Shown here: positions 1 through 8,682 of the stretch, one piece after another
How positions within the stretch are numbered: position 1 is the first letter of the stretch
Layout: every line of letters begins with the position of its first letter
NCBI GenBank assembly: GCA_002310135.1
Contig: DBYK01000001.1
Location: 341,712 to 405,711 of the forward strand
From: Caryophanales bacterium UBA1188
GTDB taxonomy: Bacteria; Bacillota_I; Bacilli_A; Izemoplasmatales; UBA1188
Length of the DNA: 64,000 nucleotides
Direction: 5' to 3'
Notes under the pieces: model-generated
Told to the model about the DNA's origin: nothing
Databases searched by the model: none
The model's input: the letters and a program-made list of their open reading frames with translations, nothing else
Translations under genes and position numbers: made by a program

Positions 1-1698
1 GCTCAAGCATTCTCATCATTTGATACATACTTAGCTCCATTTGTTAAAGTTGACAATTTAACTTATAAAGAAACAAAACAATGTATCCAATCATTTGTAT
101 ATGGAGTTAACACTCCTTCTCGTTGGGGAACACAAGCTCCATTCACAAATATTACTCTTGACTGGGTAGTACCAAACGATTTAGCTGAACTAAATTGTAT
201 CGTTGGTGGAAAAGAAATGCCATTCAAATATAAAGATTGTGAAAAAGAAATGGCAATGATCAATAAAGCATTCATCGAAATAATGATTGAAGGTGATGCT
301 AATGGTAGAGGATTCCAATATCCAATCCCAACATATTCAATTACTAGAGATTTCGACTGGAGTGAAACTGAAAATAATAAACTATTATTCGAAATGACTT
401 CTAAATATGGAACTCCTTATTTCTCTAACTATATCAATTCTGATATGGAACCATCAGATGTAAGAAGTATGTGCTGCAGATTACGTCTAGATTTAAGAGA
501 ATTAAGAAAGAAATCAGGTGGTTTCTTCGGTTCAGGTGAATCTACTGGTTCTATCGGTGTTGTAACACTCAACATGCCAAGAATTGCATATCTATCTCAT
601 GATTTAGATGATTTCTATGAAAGATTATCTAAACTTATGGATATAGCTGCAAGAAGCTTAAAGATTAAGAGAAAGGTTGTATCTAATTTATTAGATAATG
701 GATTATATCCATATACTAAGAGATACCTTGGAACATTCAATAACCACTTCTCTACAATAGGACTAGTTGGTATGAATGAATGTTGCTTAAATGCTAACTG
801 GTTAAGAGAAGATTTAACTCAAGTTAAAGCTCAAGAATTCACAAAAGATGTACTCAACTTCATGAGAAACAAATTAAGTGACTACCAAGAAGCATATGGA
901 GATTTATATAACCTTGAAGCAACTCCAGCTGAATCAACTTCTTATAGACTTGCAAAACATGATAAGGAAATGTATCCAGATATCATAACTGCTACTTCTC
1001 CTGATCAAACTCCATATTATACAAATTCATCTCATCTTCCTGTATCTTATACTGATGATGTATTCCATGCTTTAGAAATTCAAGATGAATTCCAACCTTT
1101 ATATACAAGTGGTACAGTATTCCATACATTCTTGGGTGAGAGAATGCCTAACTGGCAATCTACAGCTAAACTTGTAAGAACAATTGCTGAAAATCATAAA
1201 TTACCATACTTCACTATTTCTCCAACATATTCAGTATGTTCAGAACATGGTTATCTAGTTGGAAACCAATCAGTATGTCCAACATGTGGTAAAGAAACTG
1301 AAGTATATTCAAGAATTACAGGTTACTATAGACCAGTTAAGAACTGGAATGCAGGAAAGAGTCAAGAATTCAAAGAAAGAAAGACTTACAACATTGAAAA
1401 ATCAGTTGAAACTTTAGGAACTAAAGCTGATGTAGTGTGTGAAGTTCAAAATAATACACCAAAAGTTGATGAAATTCTTCTCTTCACTACAAAGACTTGT
1501 CCAAACTGCAAGATGGCTAAAATAATGCTTGATGCTGCAGGAATCAAATATAAAGTAATAGATGCTGAAGACAACATAGAAACAACTAAACAATTCAAAG
1601 TAACTAAGGCTCCTACAATGATAGTACCTAGTGAAAATCAAAGTGTTTATTACGATAATGCATCTGAAATCAAACGCTATATAGAAGAAAATAGATAA
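1..1698 (+). CDS. nrdD: Anaerobic (class III) ribonucleoside-triphosphate reductase with C-terminal redoxin domain, 5' end outside window
   Basis: Oxygen-sensitive glycyl-radical enzyme that reduces NTPs to dNTPs. The frame is open from base 1, so the N-terminus lies upstream. Seen: the NTPSRWGTQAPFTN block (about 100-145), a zinc site of the form C-x2-H...C-x2-C (about 1234-1292), and the glycyl-radical motif RITGYY with its glycine at 1321-1323. The usual enzyme ends soon after this. Here about 80 more residues form a glutaredoxin/thioredoxin-like domain with a CPNC redox pair (codons 1498 and 1507) and a KAPTMIVP segment typical of the cis-Pro loop. The fused redoxin suggests the subtype reduced by a thiol protein rather than formate (inference). 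The trxB-like gene begins 3 bp after the stop, so the two are cotranscribed. Identity is nearly certain. Confidence 0.96.
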   Translation, partial: AQAFSSFDTYLAPFVKVDNLTYKETKQCIQSFVYGVNTPSRWGTQAPFTNITLDWVVPNDLAELNCIVGGKEMPFKYKDCEKEMAMINKAFIEIMIEGDANGRGFQYPIPTYSITRDFDWSETENNKLLFEMTSKYGTPYFSNYINSDMEPSDVRSMCCRLRLDLRELRKKSGGFFGSGESTGSIGVVTLNMPRIAYLSHDLDDFYERLSKLMDIAARSLKIKRKVVSNLLDNGLYPYTKRYLGTFNNHFSTIGLVGMNECCLNANWLREDLTQVKAQEFTKDVLNFMRNKLSDYQEAYGDLYNLEATPAESTSYRLAKHDKEMYPDIITATSPDQTPYYTNSSHLPVSYTDDVFHALEIQDEFQPLYTSGTVFHTFLGERMPNWQSTAKLVRTIAENHKLPYFTISPTYSVCSEHGYLVGNQSVCPTCGKETEVYSRITGYYRPVKNWNAGKSQEFKERKTYNIEKSVETLGTKADVVCEVQNNTPKVDEILLFTTKTCPNCKMAKIMLDAAGIKYKVIDAEDNIETTKQFKVTKAPTMIVPSENQSVYYDNASEIKRYIEENR

Positions 1699-1701
1699 AA
1701 T

Positions 1702-2592
1702 ATGTACGATTCAATAATAATTGGATGTGGGGCTGCAGGAATGACTGCAGCCTTAAACATACTGAGGAACGGAAAAACAGTATTAATACTTGAGAAAGAA
1801 CAAATAGGTGGACAAATCGCATCAAGTCCTAAAGTTGAAAACTTCCCAGGAATAAAAGAGATCAGTGGTCTCGATTTTTCTATGGCTTTATTTGATCAAG
1901 TAATAAGCCTTGGCGCAGTATTTGAACTTGAAGAAGTTTTAGAAATAAATAAAAATGATGATATATTCGAAGTAAAAACTAATTATAAAACTTATAATTC
2001 AAGAAGCGTAGTTATTGCATGTGGTGCAGAGCACAACAAACTTGAAGCTAAAGGAATAGATAAAAAAGGTGTATCTTATTGTGCTTTATGCGATGGTGCA
2101 TTCAGTAAAGGTGAAGAAGTTACAGTAATTGGAGATGCTAATACAGCACTTCAATATGTTCTACTTCTCTCTGGAATCTGTAAGAAAGTAAATCTATGCA
2201 TGCTTTTTGATCACTATTTTGGTGAACAAATCTTAATAGATAAAGTTGAATCTAAAGAAAATGTTAGTGTTTATAAAGAATTACTTCTTGAAGAAGTAAC
2301 TGGTGGTGATGAAATGGATGGCCTAACATTTAGGAACACTAAAACAAATGAACTAATTCATTTCGAATCAAAAGCGGTATTTATCGCAATAGGCCAAACA
2401 CCTAAGACAGATATCTTTGAAAAGTTAGTTGATAGAAACAAACAATATATCTTAACTGACGATACAATGAAAACAAAAACCGACGGACTATATGCCATCG
2501 GTGATTGTAGATATAAACAGGTTCGTCAACTAACTACTGCCGCAAATGATGCTGCTATCTGTGCGTTTAATTTAAATAGATACTTATCTTAG
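1702..2592 (+). CDS. trxB: Thioredoxin-reductase-like flavoprotein with degenerate NADPH site
   Basis: A 296-aa disulfide reductase that probably recharges the redoxin domain of NrdD, with which it forms an operon (3-bp gap). Seen: N-terminal FAD motif GCGAAG (8-13), the redox pair CALC (127-130) followed by DGA, and the C-terminal FAD motif GDC (267-269). The second Rossmann motif, normally GGGxSA, reads GDANTA (144-149). The HRRxxxRA block that grips the NADPH phosphate is absent; the matching stretch is LFDHYFGEQ (168-176). In clostridial ferredoxin-dependent flavin thioredoxin reductases these same motifs are lost, so ferredoxin or another donor may replace NADPH (inference). The 3' end overlaps convergent nrdG by 4 bp. 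Confidence 0.9.
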   Translation: MYDSIIIGCGAAGMTAALNILRNGKTVLILEKEQIGGQIASSPKVENFPGIKEISGLDFSMALFDQVISLGAVFELEEVLEINKNDDIFEVKTNYKTYNSRSVVIACGAEHNKLEAKGIDKKGVSYCALCDGAFSKGEEVTVIGDANTALQYVLLLSGICKKVNLCMLFDHYFGEQILIDKVESKENVSVYKELLLEEVTGGDEMDGLTFRNTKTNELIHFESKAVFIAIGQTPKTDIFEKLVDRNKQYILTDDTMKTKTDGLYAIGDCRYKQVRQLTTAANDAAICAFNLNRYLS

Positions 2593-3284
2593 TCGTAACC
2601 TCTAATAGAAACATCTTCTATATATTCTTCTAAAATGTGCTTGTATTCGAGCACATTTTTTAATTCTTCTGTCTCTAAAGATTTAAGTGGAACATTTTCA
2701 CTCATCTCGAATTTTTGTAAGAAAAATCTTTTCGCGCCTTTAACCCATTTTCCAATTTCTCTTATAGATTCTTTAGTATGATAATTCTTTATAATAGTTG
2801 TTCTAAATTCATAATCATATCCATTATGTAGGAGAAATTCAACTGTCTTTATGATATTTGAAATATCATAATTATCTATACCTATAGTCATAGGATATAA
2901 TTCTTTTGAATTCTTTATATCTACTGCGCAATAATCGATTAGAGATTCTTTAAATAACTCTTCAACAATTAAAGGATTAGTGCCATTTGTATCAAGTTTA
3001 ACTTTATATCCCATAGCTTTAATTCTTTTAATTATATCTTTTAAATCTTTATAAAGAGTTGGTTCTCCACCAGTTATTACAACAGCGGTTAAAAGATGTT
3101 TTCTTGAATCTAGATATTTAAATATTTCTTCTGTATCAAATATCTCTACATCATCATTCATTAATACAAATTCAAAATTATGACAGAAAGGACACCTAAA
3201 ATTACAACCCCCAGTAAAAAGAGTTGTGGATATTTCCTTATCATAATCAACTAAAGTTATCTTTTGAATCCCTGTGAATTTCAT
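2589..3284 (-). CDS. nrdG: Anaerobic ribonucleotide reductase activating protein (radical SAM)
   Basis: A 231-aa radical-SAM activase that installs the glycyl radical on NrdD using S-adenosylmethionine and a [4Fe-4S] cluster. Seen: the cluster motif C27-x3-C31-x2-C34 within GGCNFRCPFC, then ITGGEPTL, the SAM-binding GGE motif (about residue 75). The longer C-terminal half matches the NrdG2-type activases (about 230 aa) rather than the short E. coli form (154 aa). It lies 2 bp downstream of pepP on the minus strand and converges on the nrdD-trxB operon, overlapping trxB by 4 bp. The partner genes are therefore adjacent but on separate transcripts. The AGAGAG ribosome site is formed by the last codons of pepP. 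Confidence 0.93.
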   Translation of the reverse strand: MKFTGIQKITLVDYDKEISTTLFTGGCNFRCPFCHNFEFVLMNDDVEIFDTEEIFKYLDSRKHLLTAVVITGGEPTLYKDLKDIIKRIKAMGYKVKLDTNGTNPLIVEELFKESLIDYCAVDIKNSKELYPMTIGIDNYDISNIIKTVEFLLHNGYDYEFRTTIIKNYHTKESIREIGKWVKGAKRFFLQKFEMSENVPLKSLETEELKNVLEYKHILEEYIEDVSIRGYD

Positions 3285-3286
3285 AA

Positions 3287-5029
3287 CTAAATCTCTCTTG
3301 TGACAATTTTTAGATATTCTAATTCATTATCATCTACTAGATCTTTTAAAGCATTATATACTTCTTTATGATAATTATTTAACCAATCTTTTTCTTGTTT
3401 AGTTAAAAGATTAATATCTATTGGTTCTAGATCAATTGGTGCATACGTAATAGTTTTAAAACCTAATTTATCTCCTTTTTTAACGCACAACACTTCACTT
3501 TCTATTCTAATACCATATTCACCTTCTAAATAAAATCCAGGTTCATTTGAAGTGATAGTTCCTTCTTTTATTTCTACTGATGATTCAAGTGAATCTCTAA
3601 ATGCATTAGGTCCTTCATGAACATTTAACATATAACCTATTCCATGGCCTGTACCATGTTTATAATCTAATCCTTCATCTTTGAGCGGAGATCTCGCAAG
3701 CAAGTCCATATAATATCCTTTAGTTCCTTTTTCAAATTCAAGATTAGCAAGCGCTATATGACCTTTTAAAACTAAAGTATAATGGTGCCTCATAGAATCA
3801 CTAATTTTACCTAATGCATAAGTTCTTGTGATATCTGTGGTACCACCAAAATATTGACCTCCTGAATCAAGTAAAAAGAGCCCATCTCCTTCCACCCTTT
3901 TACTACTATCTTTAGATGGAGCGTAGTGAACTATAGCGGCATTTTCTTTAAATGAGGCAATAGTCCCAAAGGATACTTCTATAAATCTTTTATCCATCTT
4001 TCTTAAATCTTTTAATTTTAAAGCTAGATTATATTCATCCATTTCTTTTTTATTGTGGTTTTCTTTTATGTATTTCATAAATCTAAATACCGCAAGGCCA
4101 TCTGCCTTATGAATGTCTATATCATTTGAAATTTCAACTTCATTCTTAATTGATTTAAAAAGAGTTGTAGGGAGGATAGAATCAATAATTTCATTATTGT
4201 TTTCTAATAATTTAACATATCCATAACTAGTTCTAAGTTTCGATAATAATATTTTTTCATCTCTAATATTACCTAAAAATGATAATACATCACTATATTC
4301 ATGAAGAATAATATCGTGATTTTTTAAATTGTTTTTTAAAGCTTCGTTTAAAGAATCTATACTAAGGAATAGATGTGCTTCATTTTTAGTTATATATGAG
4401 AAAGAAAGAAATAATAGAGATTCTTTGACATCGCTTCCTCTTAGATTGAATAACCATGCGTTATCATCTAGTGATGTAATAAAAATAGATGTAGCGCCTT
4501 TTTCTTCTAGTTTTTCTCTTAATCTAATTAATTTTGATTGAGTAGATTCTCCAGTTAAAGTAAGTGGGAGAGAATATATATTATTAAAGGTGAATTTAGG
4601 TCTAGTAGTCCATATTTCATCTATTAAATCATTCTTAGACTTCACAGTTGATAGTCCTTCTATTTCTTCAACGAGATTATATGAAGATGTATAACCGTTT
4701 AAGCCAATAACTTTAGATGATAAGTTCTCTTTTATGAATTCAAGGAGAGTAGGAACTCCTTCTTCTTTCATCTTCATAAGAGTGATAGATGTATCTTTTA
4801 AATCTTTTTCTGCCTGAATAAAATATCTTCCATCAGTCCAAAGATAAGAGCTATCTTTAAGTATTAATGCAATACCATTTGAACCATCAAAAGAAGAAAT
4901 AAAAGTTCTTTCTTTAAAATAGTCTTTCACATATTCACTAGAATGGTAATCTGCGTTATCCACAAGATATGCATCTATTTCGTTTTTTTCCATTAAATCT
5001 CTTAACTTTTTGAGTCTATCTTCTATCAT
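3287..5029 (-). CDS. pepP: Xaa-Pro aminopeptidase, M24B family, long form
   Basis: A 580-aa cytosolic metallopeptidase that removes N-terminal residues preceding proline. Two creatinase-like N-terminal domains (about 1-125 and 160-310) precede the pita-bread catalytic domain (about 315-530) and a short M24 C-terminal tail. The five metal ligands are visible: D in LLDSGG, D in TTDITRT, H in HGTGHGIG, E in SNEPGFY and E in IRIESE. The length fits the ~590-aa eukaryote-like/Bacillota form rather than the 440-aa E. coli PepP. An extended -10 (TGATATAAT) lies just upstream of the start. nrdG follows after 2 bp and is probably cotranscribed. Confidence 0.93.
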   Translation of the reverse strand: MIEDRLKKLRDLMEKNEIDAYLVDNADYHSSEYVKDYFKERTFISSFDGSNGIALILKDSSYLWTDGRYFIQAEKDLKDTSITLMKMKEEGVPTLLEFIKENLSSKVIGLNGYTSSYNLVEEIEGLSTVKSKNDLIDEIWTTRPKFTFNNIYSLPLTLTGESTQSKLIRLREKLEEKGATSIFITSLDDNAWLFNLRGSDVKESLLFLSFSYITKNEAHLFLSIDSLNEALKNNLKNHDIILHEYSDVLSFLGNIRDEKILLSKLRTSYGYVKLLENNNEIIDSILPTTLFKSIKNEVEISNDIDIHKADGLAVFRFMKYIKENHNKKEMDEYNLALKLKDLRKMDKRFIEVSFGTIASFKENAAIVHYAPSKDSSKRVEGDGLFLLDSGGQYFGGTTDITRTYALGKISDSMRHHYTLVLKGHIALANLEFEKGTKGYYMDLLARSPLKDEGLDYKHGTGHGIGYMLNVHEGPNAFRDSLESSVEIKEGTITSNEPGFYLEGEYGIRIESEVLCVKKGDKLGFKTITYAPIDLEPIDINLLTKQEKDWLNNYHKEVYNALKDLVDDNELEYLKIVTREI

Positions 5030-5070
5030 ATAATACCCCTACCTAGTAGTATTATTATATCATATAAATA

Positions 5071-5097
5071 AAAGAAGCGAATGCATCGCTTCTTTAT
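5071..5097 (-). terminator. Rho-independent terminator of the alcohol dehydrogenase gene
   Basis: Perfect 10-bp stem (5071-5080 with 5086-5095) and 5-nt loop, followed on the minus strand by a T-rich stretch. It sits between the dehydrogenase stop codon and the pepP promoter. Confidence 0.85.
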
Positions 5098-5099
5098 TC

Positions 5100-6323
5100 T
5101 TATGATTTTATTTCCTTTATTATCTCTTCTAAGTCTTTATTGCTTAAAATAACTGGTGGATAATAAGCTGCGTTAGCTTCTTTTTGAGCCCATTTAATCA
5201 TTTGAGGAATATCTTCTTCTTTGATTAGTGGCTTGTATCTTTCATCGAATGTTTTATTGAGTTCCATCTTCTTATTCAATTCTTCAATCTTTTCGATGAA
5301 AACTTTAGCTTTTTCTTCTTCACTCATACCATCACTTGATAAGTGAGCTATATCTGATAGTCTTGATAGTTTCTTGTATACTTTCTTACCATATTTTTTA
5401 AGACAATATGGAAGGGTAATAGCATTTGCGAGTCCATGAGGTACTGAATATAGTCCACCAAATGTATGAGCTATAGGATGAACATAAGTGAGCCCGACTC
5501 TTGTGAATACAGCTCCTGCCTTAAATGAAGCATAAAGCATTTCGCGTCTAGCTTCAATATTTGAGCCATCATTATAAACAATTTCTATGTTTTTAATGAT
5601 TGCTTCAACAGCTTCCTCCGCTAAAATTCTATATTTCTTTGGAACATCACAAGAAAGATATCCTTCTACTGCATGAGTTAATGCGTCCATACCAGTTGAA
5701 CTAGTGATTGATTTTGGAAGACCAACAGTGAGCATTGGATCAAGTACTGCGTATAGTGGAATTAGGTGTAAATCGTTTATCGCATATTTGTGGTGAGTAA
5801 TTTCATTAGTCACAACGCTCGCAATAGTTGTCTCACTTCCAGTACCTGCGGTAGTAGGTATTGCGAATAGTGGAGGTATTTTTTTACCTACTTTTAATAA
5901 GCCTCCAAGTTGTTCGATAGTTTTTTTAGGTCTTGCGATTCTTGCGCCTATAGCTTTTGCGGTATCCATCGCACTACCACCGCCTAAAGTAACTATACAA
6001 GATGAACCGCTTTTAATGTATTCTTCTACACCTTCTTCTATATCACATATTTTTGGATTAGGTTCAATCTTACTAAATATAGTATATTTCAAATTAGATT
6101 CCATAAAGGCGTCTATTAAACCTTTATCTAAACCTAACTTAATTAGTCCTGGATCTATTACTAAGAAACAATTATCCATTCCTAATTCTTTGATTTTATT
6201 TGGAATCAATTTAACTGAATCATTACCTTCAATAAGCTCAGGAATTCTCCAGTTCATAAGATATGTAGCTTTATAGAAGAGGAACATAAAGACTCTTTGC
6301 CAAACTACTCTTAATACGTTCAT
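5100..6323 (-). CDS. Iron-containing alcohol dehydrogenase
   Basis: A 407-aa group III (Fe-dependent) NAD(P)-linked alcohol dehydrogenase that interconverts aldehydes or ketones and alcohols in fermentation. Seen: the nucleotide-binding motif GGGSAMDTAKAIG (about 97-109), the signature PTTAGTGSE (about 156-164), and the metal-binding histidines in the HPIAHTFGG...VPHGLAN region (about 280-300). The hydrophobic N-terminal stretch (about 5-30) is usual in this subgroup. An AAGGAG site lies ahead of the ATG. It appears monocistronic with its own terminator. Substrate (ethanol, butanol, propanediol) cannot be told from sequence. Confidence 0.93.
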   Translation of the reverse strand: MNVLRVVWQRVFMFLFYKATYLMNWRIPELIEGNDSVKLIPNKIKELGMDNCFLVIDPGLIKLGLDKGLIDAFMESNLKYTIFSKIEPNPKICDIEEGVEEYIKSGSSCIVTLGGGSAMDTAKAIGARIARPKKTIEQLGGLLKVGKKIPPLFAIPTTAGTGSETTIASVVTNEITHHKYAINDLHLIPLYAVLDPMLTVGLPKSITSSTGMDALTHAVEGYLSCDVPKKYRILAEEAVEAIIKNIEIVYNDGSNIEARREMLYASFKAGAVFTRVGLTYVHPIAHTFGGLYSVPHGLANAITLPYCLKKYGKKVYKKLSRLSDIAHLSSDGMSEEEKAKVFIEKIEELNKKMELNKTFDERYKPLIKEEDIPQMIKWAQKEANAAYYPPVILSNKDLEEIIKEIKS

Positions 6324-6400
6324 ATTAAATTATTTCTCCTTAAATTGTATTTATATAGTTATTTTAACATATTAAAATGAGAAACGTTACTATATAAATA

Positions 6401-6422
6401 AAAAGGTGTGCAAAAGCACACC
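6401..6422 (-). terminator. Rho-independent terminator of glmU
   Basis: Stem GGTGTGC / GCACACC (6405-6411 with 6416-6422), 4-nt loop, and a T-run on the minus strand. Lies directly 3' of the glmU stop. Confidence 0.85.
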
Positions 6423-6435
6423 ACTCTATAGATAA

Positions 6436-7833
6436 TTATTTATTATTTTGTTTAGATTTTAATTCTGCCCTTTTTCTTAGTATTTGTGCATAATCTGGCT
6501 TAGTAACTTGATATTCTCTTGCGATAGCAAGTGCACCTTCTGGGACATTTTTATTGATTGTTGAACCAGCTGCGATGAATGAATCTTTTTCTATTTTAAT
6601 TGGAGCTATTAGATTTGAATTTGATCCAACAAATACATTATCTCCAATCTCTGTATGCCATTTATTTTTGCCATCATAGTTGACTGTTATACATCCACAT
6701 CCGAAGTTTACACTACTTCCAACATTTGAATCACCGAGATATGAAAGGTGGCTTGCCTTAGTATTGAAACCTGTGGTTGTGTTTTTGAACTCAACAAAAT
6801 TACCAACTCTATTTTTCTCACCAATATGTGTTTTATTTCTAAGATGAGAGAATGGACCTACTGTAGTGTTGTTTCCTACACTAGAATCACTTACTATTGA
6901 GTGTCTAATCCAAACATTTTCACCAATAGTCGCATTTATTAATTCTGTGTTAGGGCCAATTCTTGAGCCGCTTCCTATCACAGTTCCACCAGTTATATGA
7001 GTGTTTGGCTCTATTGTACAATTTTGTCCTATTATTACATCTGAACCTATTGTCACAGTATCTGGGTTAATAATGTTTACACCACTTAACATTAATTCTT
7101 TATTTATTCTATTTCTTATCTCTTTTTCAACAATACTCTTTGTGTATAAATCATTAACTCCTGTAGTCTCAATAGAATTAGAATAGATATAAGCTTGAAC
7201 TTTCTTTCCTTCGCCTTTAAGAATTGAAACTATATCAGTAAGATAATATTCTTGCTTGTTGTTATTGTTGTTAACTTTTGATAATGCTTTAAATAATAAT
7301 TTATTATCTACAACATATACACCACTATTTATTTCGTTTATTTTCTTCTCTTCTATAGTAGTATCAAGTTCTTCTTTAATAGCTAAAAAATCACCATTTT
7401 CATCTCTTATAATTCTTCCATATGAGAATGGATTATCTATTTTAGTTGAAAGAACTGTTAAGTCATTTTTATTTTCTTCATGGTAATTAACTAATTCGTT
7501 GATTAGGTTTGAAGTTACTAAAGGCATATCAACTGGAAGTATTAAAGTATTACCTTCTAAGCCTTCAAGTGTTCCTTTGCTTGATTCTACAGCCTTCGCT
7601 GTTCCATTTAATTCAGTTTGTTCACTGAAATCACAGTTGAATCCAGTGAGTATATCTATTAAGACTTCCTTCTTGTGGCCCACAACAACATTGATTTTAT
7701 CGAAGTGAGAATTTTGTAATGCTTCAATTGAATATATAATCATTGGTCTATCATTTACAGGAAAAGCGCCTTTTGGAAGATCAGTTTTCATTCTTGTGCC
7801 TTTTCCAGCAGCTAATAGTATTGCGTATTTCAT
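6436..7833 (-). CDS. glmU: Bifunctional UDP-GlcNAc pyrophosphorylase / glucosamine-1-phosphate N-acetyltransferase
   Basis: A 465-aa cytosolic enzyme catalysing the last two steps to UDP-GlcNAc, the peptidoglycan precursor. The N-terminal nucleotidyltransferase (about 1-230) starts with LAAGKGTRMKTDLPK. The C-terminal left-handed beta-helix (about 250-445) has many hexapeptide repeats and the acetyltransferase block NFVEFKNTT...SHLSYLGD with the catalytic histidine. Full family length. A GGAGG site sits 8 nt before the ATG. It implies a cell wall, which separates this organism from wall-less Mollicutes. No operon partner; its own terminator lies downstream. Confidence 0.97.
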   Translation of the reverse strand: MKYAILLAAGKGTRMKTDLPKGAFPVNDRPMIIYSIEALQNSHFDKINVVVGHKKEVLIDILTGFNCDFSEQTELNGTAKAVESSKGTLEGLEGNTLILPVDMPLVTSNLINELVNYHEENKNDLTVLSTKIDNPFSYGRIIRDENGDFLAIKEELDTTIEEKKINEINSGVYVVDNKLLFKALSKVNNNNNKQEYYLTDIVSILKGEGKKVQAYIYSNSIETTGVNDLYTKSIVEKEIRNRINKELMLSGVNIINPDTVTIGSDVIIGQNCTIEPNTHITGGTVIGSGSRIGPNTELINATIGENVWIRHSIVSDSSVGNNTTVGPFSHLRNKTHIGEKNRVGNFVEFKNTTTGFNTKASHLSYLGDSNVGSSVNFGCGCITVNYDGKNKWHTEIGDNVFVGSNSNLIAPIKIEKDSFIAAGSTINKNVPEGALAIAREYQVTKPDYAQILRKRAELKSKQNNK

Positions 7834-7895
7834 ATTTTTTACCTCCGCTCTTACTATTTTAATATAAAGTTTAAAAAAAGAAACAACAAATTAAA

Positions 7896-7921
7896 AAATT
7901 GTTCAGTTTTGTGAACAATTT
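7896..7921 (-). terminator. Terminator of the efp-CNNM-sirtuin cluster
   Basis: A 10-bp inverted repeat (AAATTGTTCA / TGAACAATTT) with a 6-nt loop, followed on the minus strand by TTTTTTAA. It separates the sirtuin gene from glmU. Confidence 0.75.
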
Positions 7922-7959
7922 ATTGATTTTTAATTCTAAGTTGCCTAATGCTGTCTATT

Positions 7960-8682
7960 TTAATAACCTAATTCTCTAAATACTTTTGCGATATCATCGT
8001 GAATTAAGAGTGTAGCAATATAATCTTTCGGAGTTTCAGACTTATTAATTATTACCAAGTTCTTACCTCTAAAAAATTCTATATAATATGCTGCAGGATA
8101 AACAACTAAACTAGTTCCACCAATAATTAGTGTATCAGCCATAGATATCTCTTTTACTGCCTCGCTCACAGTAGTGTTATCTAGTGGTTCTTCATATAAA
8201 ACTACATCTGGTTTAATAATTCCTCCACAACTACATTTAGGAATAGAATCAAACTTCATTAAATCATCTAAACTATAGAATTTGTGACAATGCATGCAAT
8301 AATTTCTAAATGTTGAGCCATGAAGTTCTAAGACTTTTTTAGAACCAGCTTTTTGATGCAAATCATCTATATTTTGAGTGATTATAGCTTTTAGTATACC
8401 TAAATCTTCAAGCTTCTTTAATACTTTATGGCAATCATTAGGCATTGCATCCTTAAAGCAAAGTTTTTCTTTATAAACACTATAAAATATATCTGGATGA
8501 CTCATAAAAAAAGAATGAGAAATAATTCTCTCAATAGGAATTGAGCCATATTTCTCATTAAATATACCGGTAGAACTTCTAAAATCAGGAATATTAGAGG
8601 CAGTTGAAACTCCAGCCCCACCAAAAAATACGAGATGTTTCGAGTTATCTATTATTTTTCTTAATTCCTCAATTTTGTTCAT
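7960..8682 (-). CDS. cobB: NAD-dependent protein deacylase, sirtuin family
   Basis: A 240-aa Sir2 enzyme that removes acyl groups from lysines using NAD+. Seen: GGAGVSTASNIPDFR (21-35, NAD binding), TQNIDDLH (102-109), catalytic H121 in LHGS, and a zinc ribbon C129-x2-C132...C150-x-C152. Length is standard for bacterial CobB/SrtN. The start overlaps the end of the CNNM gene by 14 bp, with an AGAGGA site inside that gene, so the two are translationally coupled. The tyrosine/arginine pair marking desuccinylases is not obvious, so a deacetylase is the safer call. Confidence 0.94.
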   Translation of the reverse strand: MNKIEELRKIIDNSKHLVFFGGAGVSTASNIPDFRSSTGIFNEKYGSIPIERIISHSFFMSHPDIFYSVYKEKLCFKDAMPNDCHKVLKKLEDLGILKAIITQNIDDLHQKAGSKKVLELHGSTFRNYCMHCHKFYSLDDLMKFDSIPKCSCGGIIKPDVVLYEEPLDNTTVSEAVKEISMADTLIIGGTSLVVYPAAYYIEFFRGKNLVIINKSETPKDYIATLLIHDDIAKVFRELGY

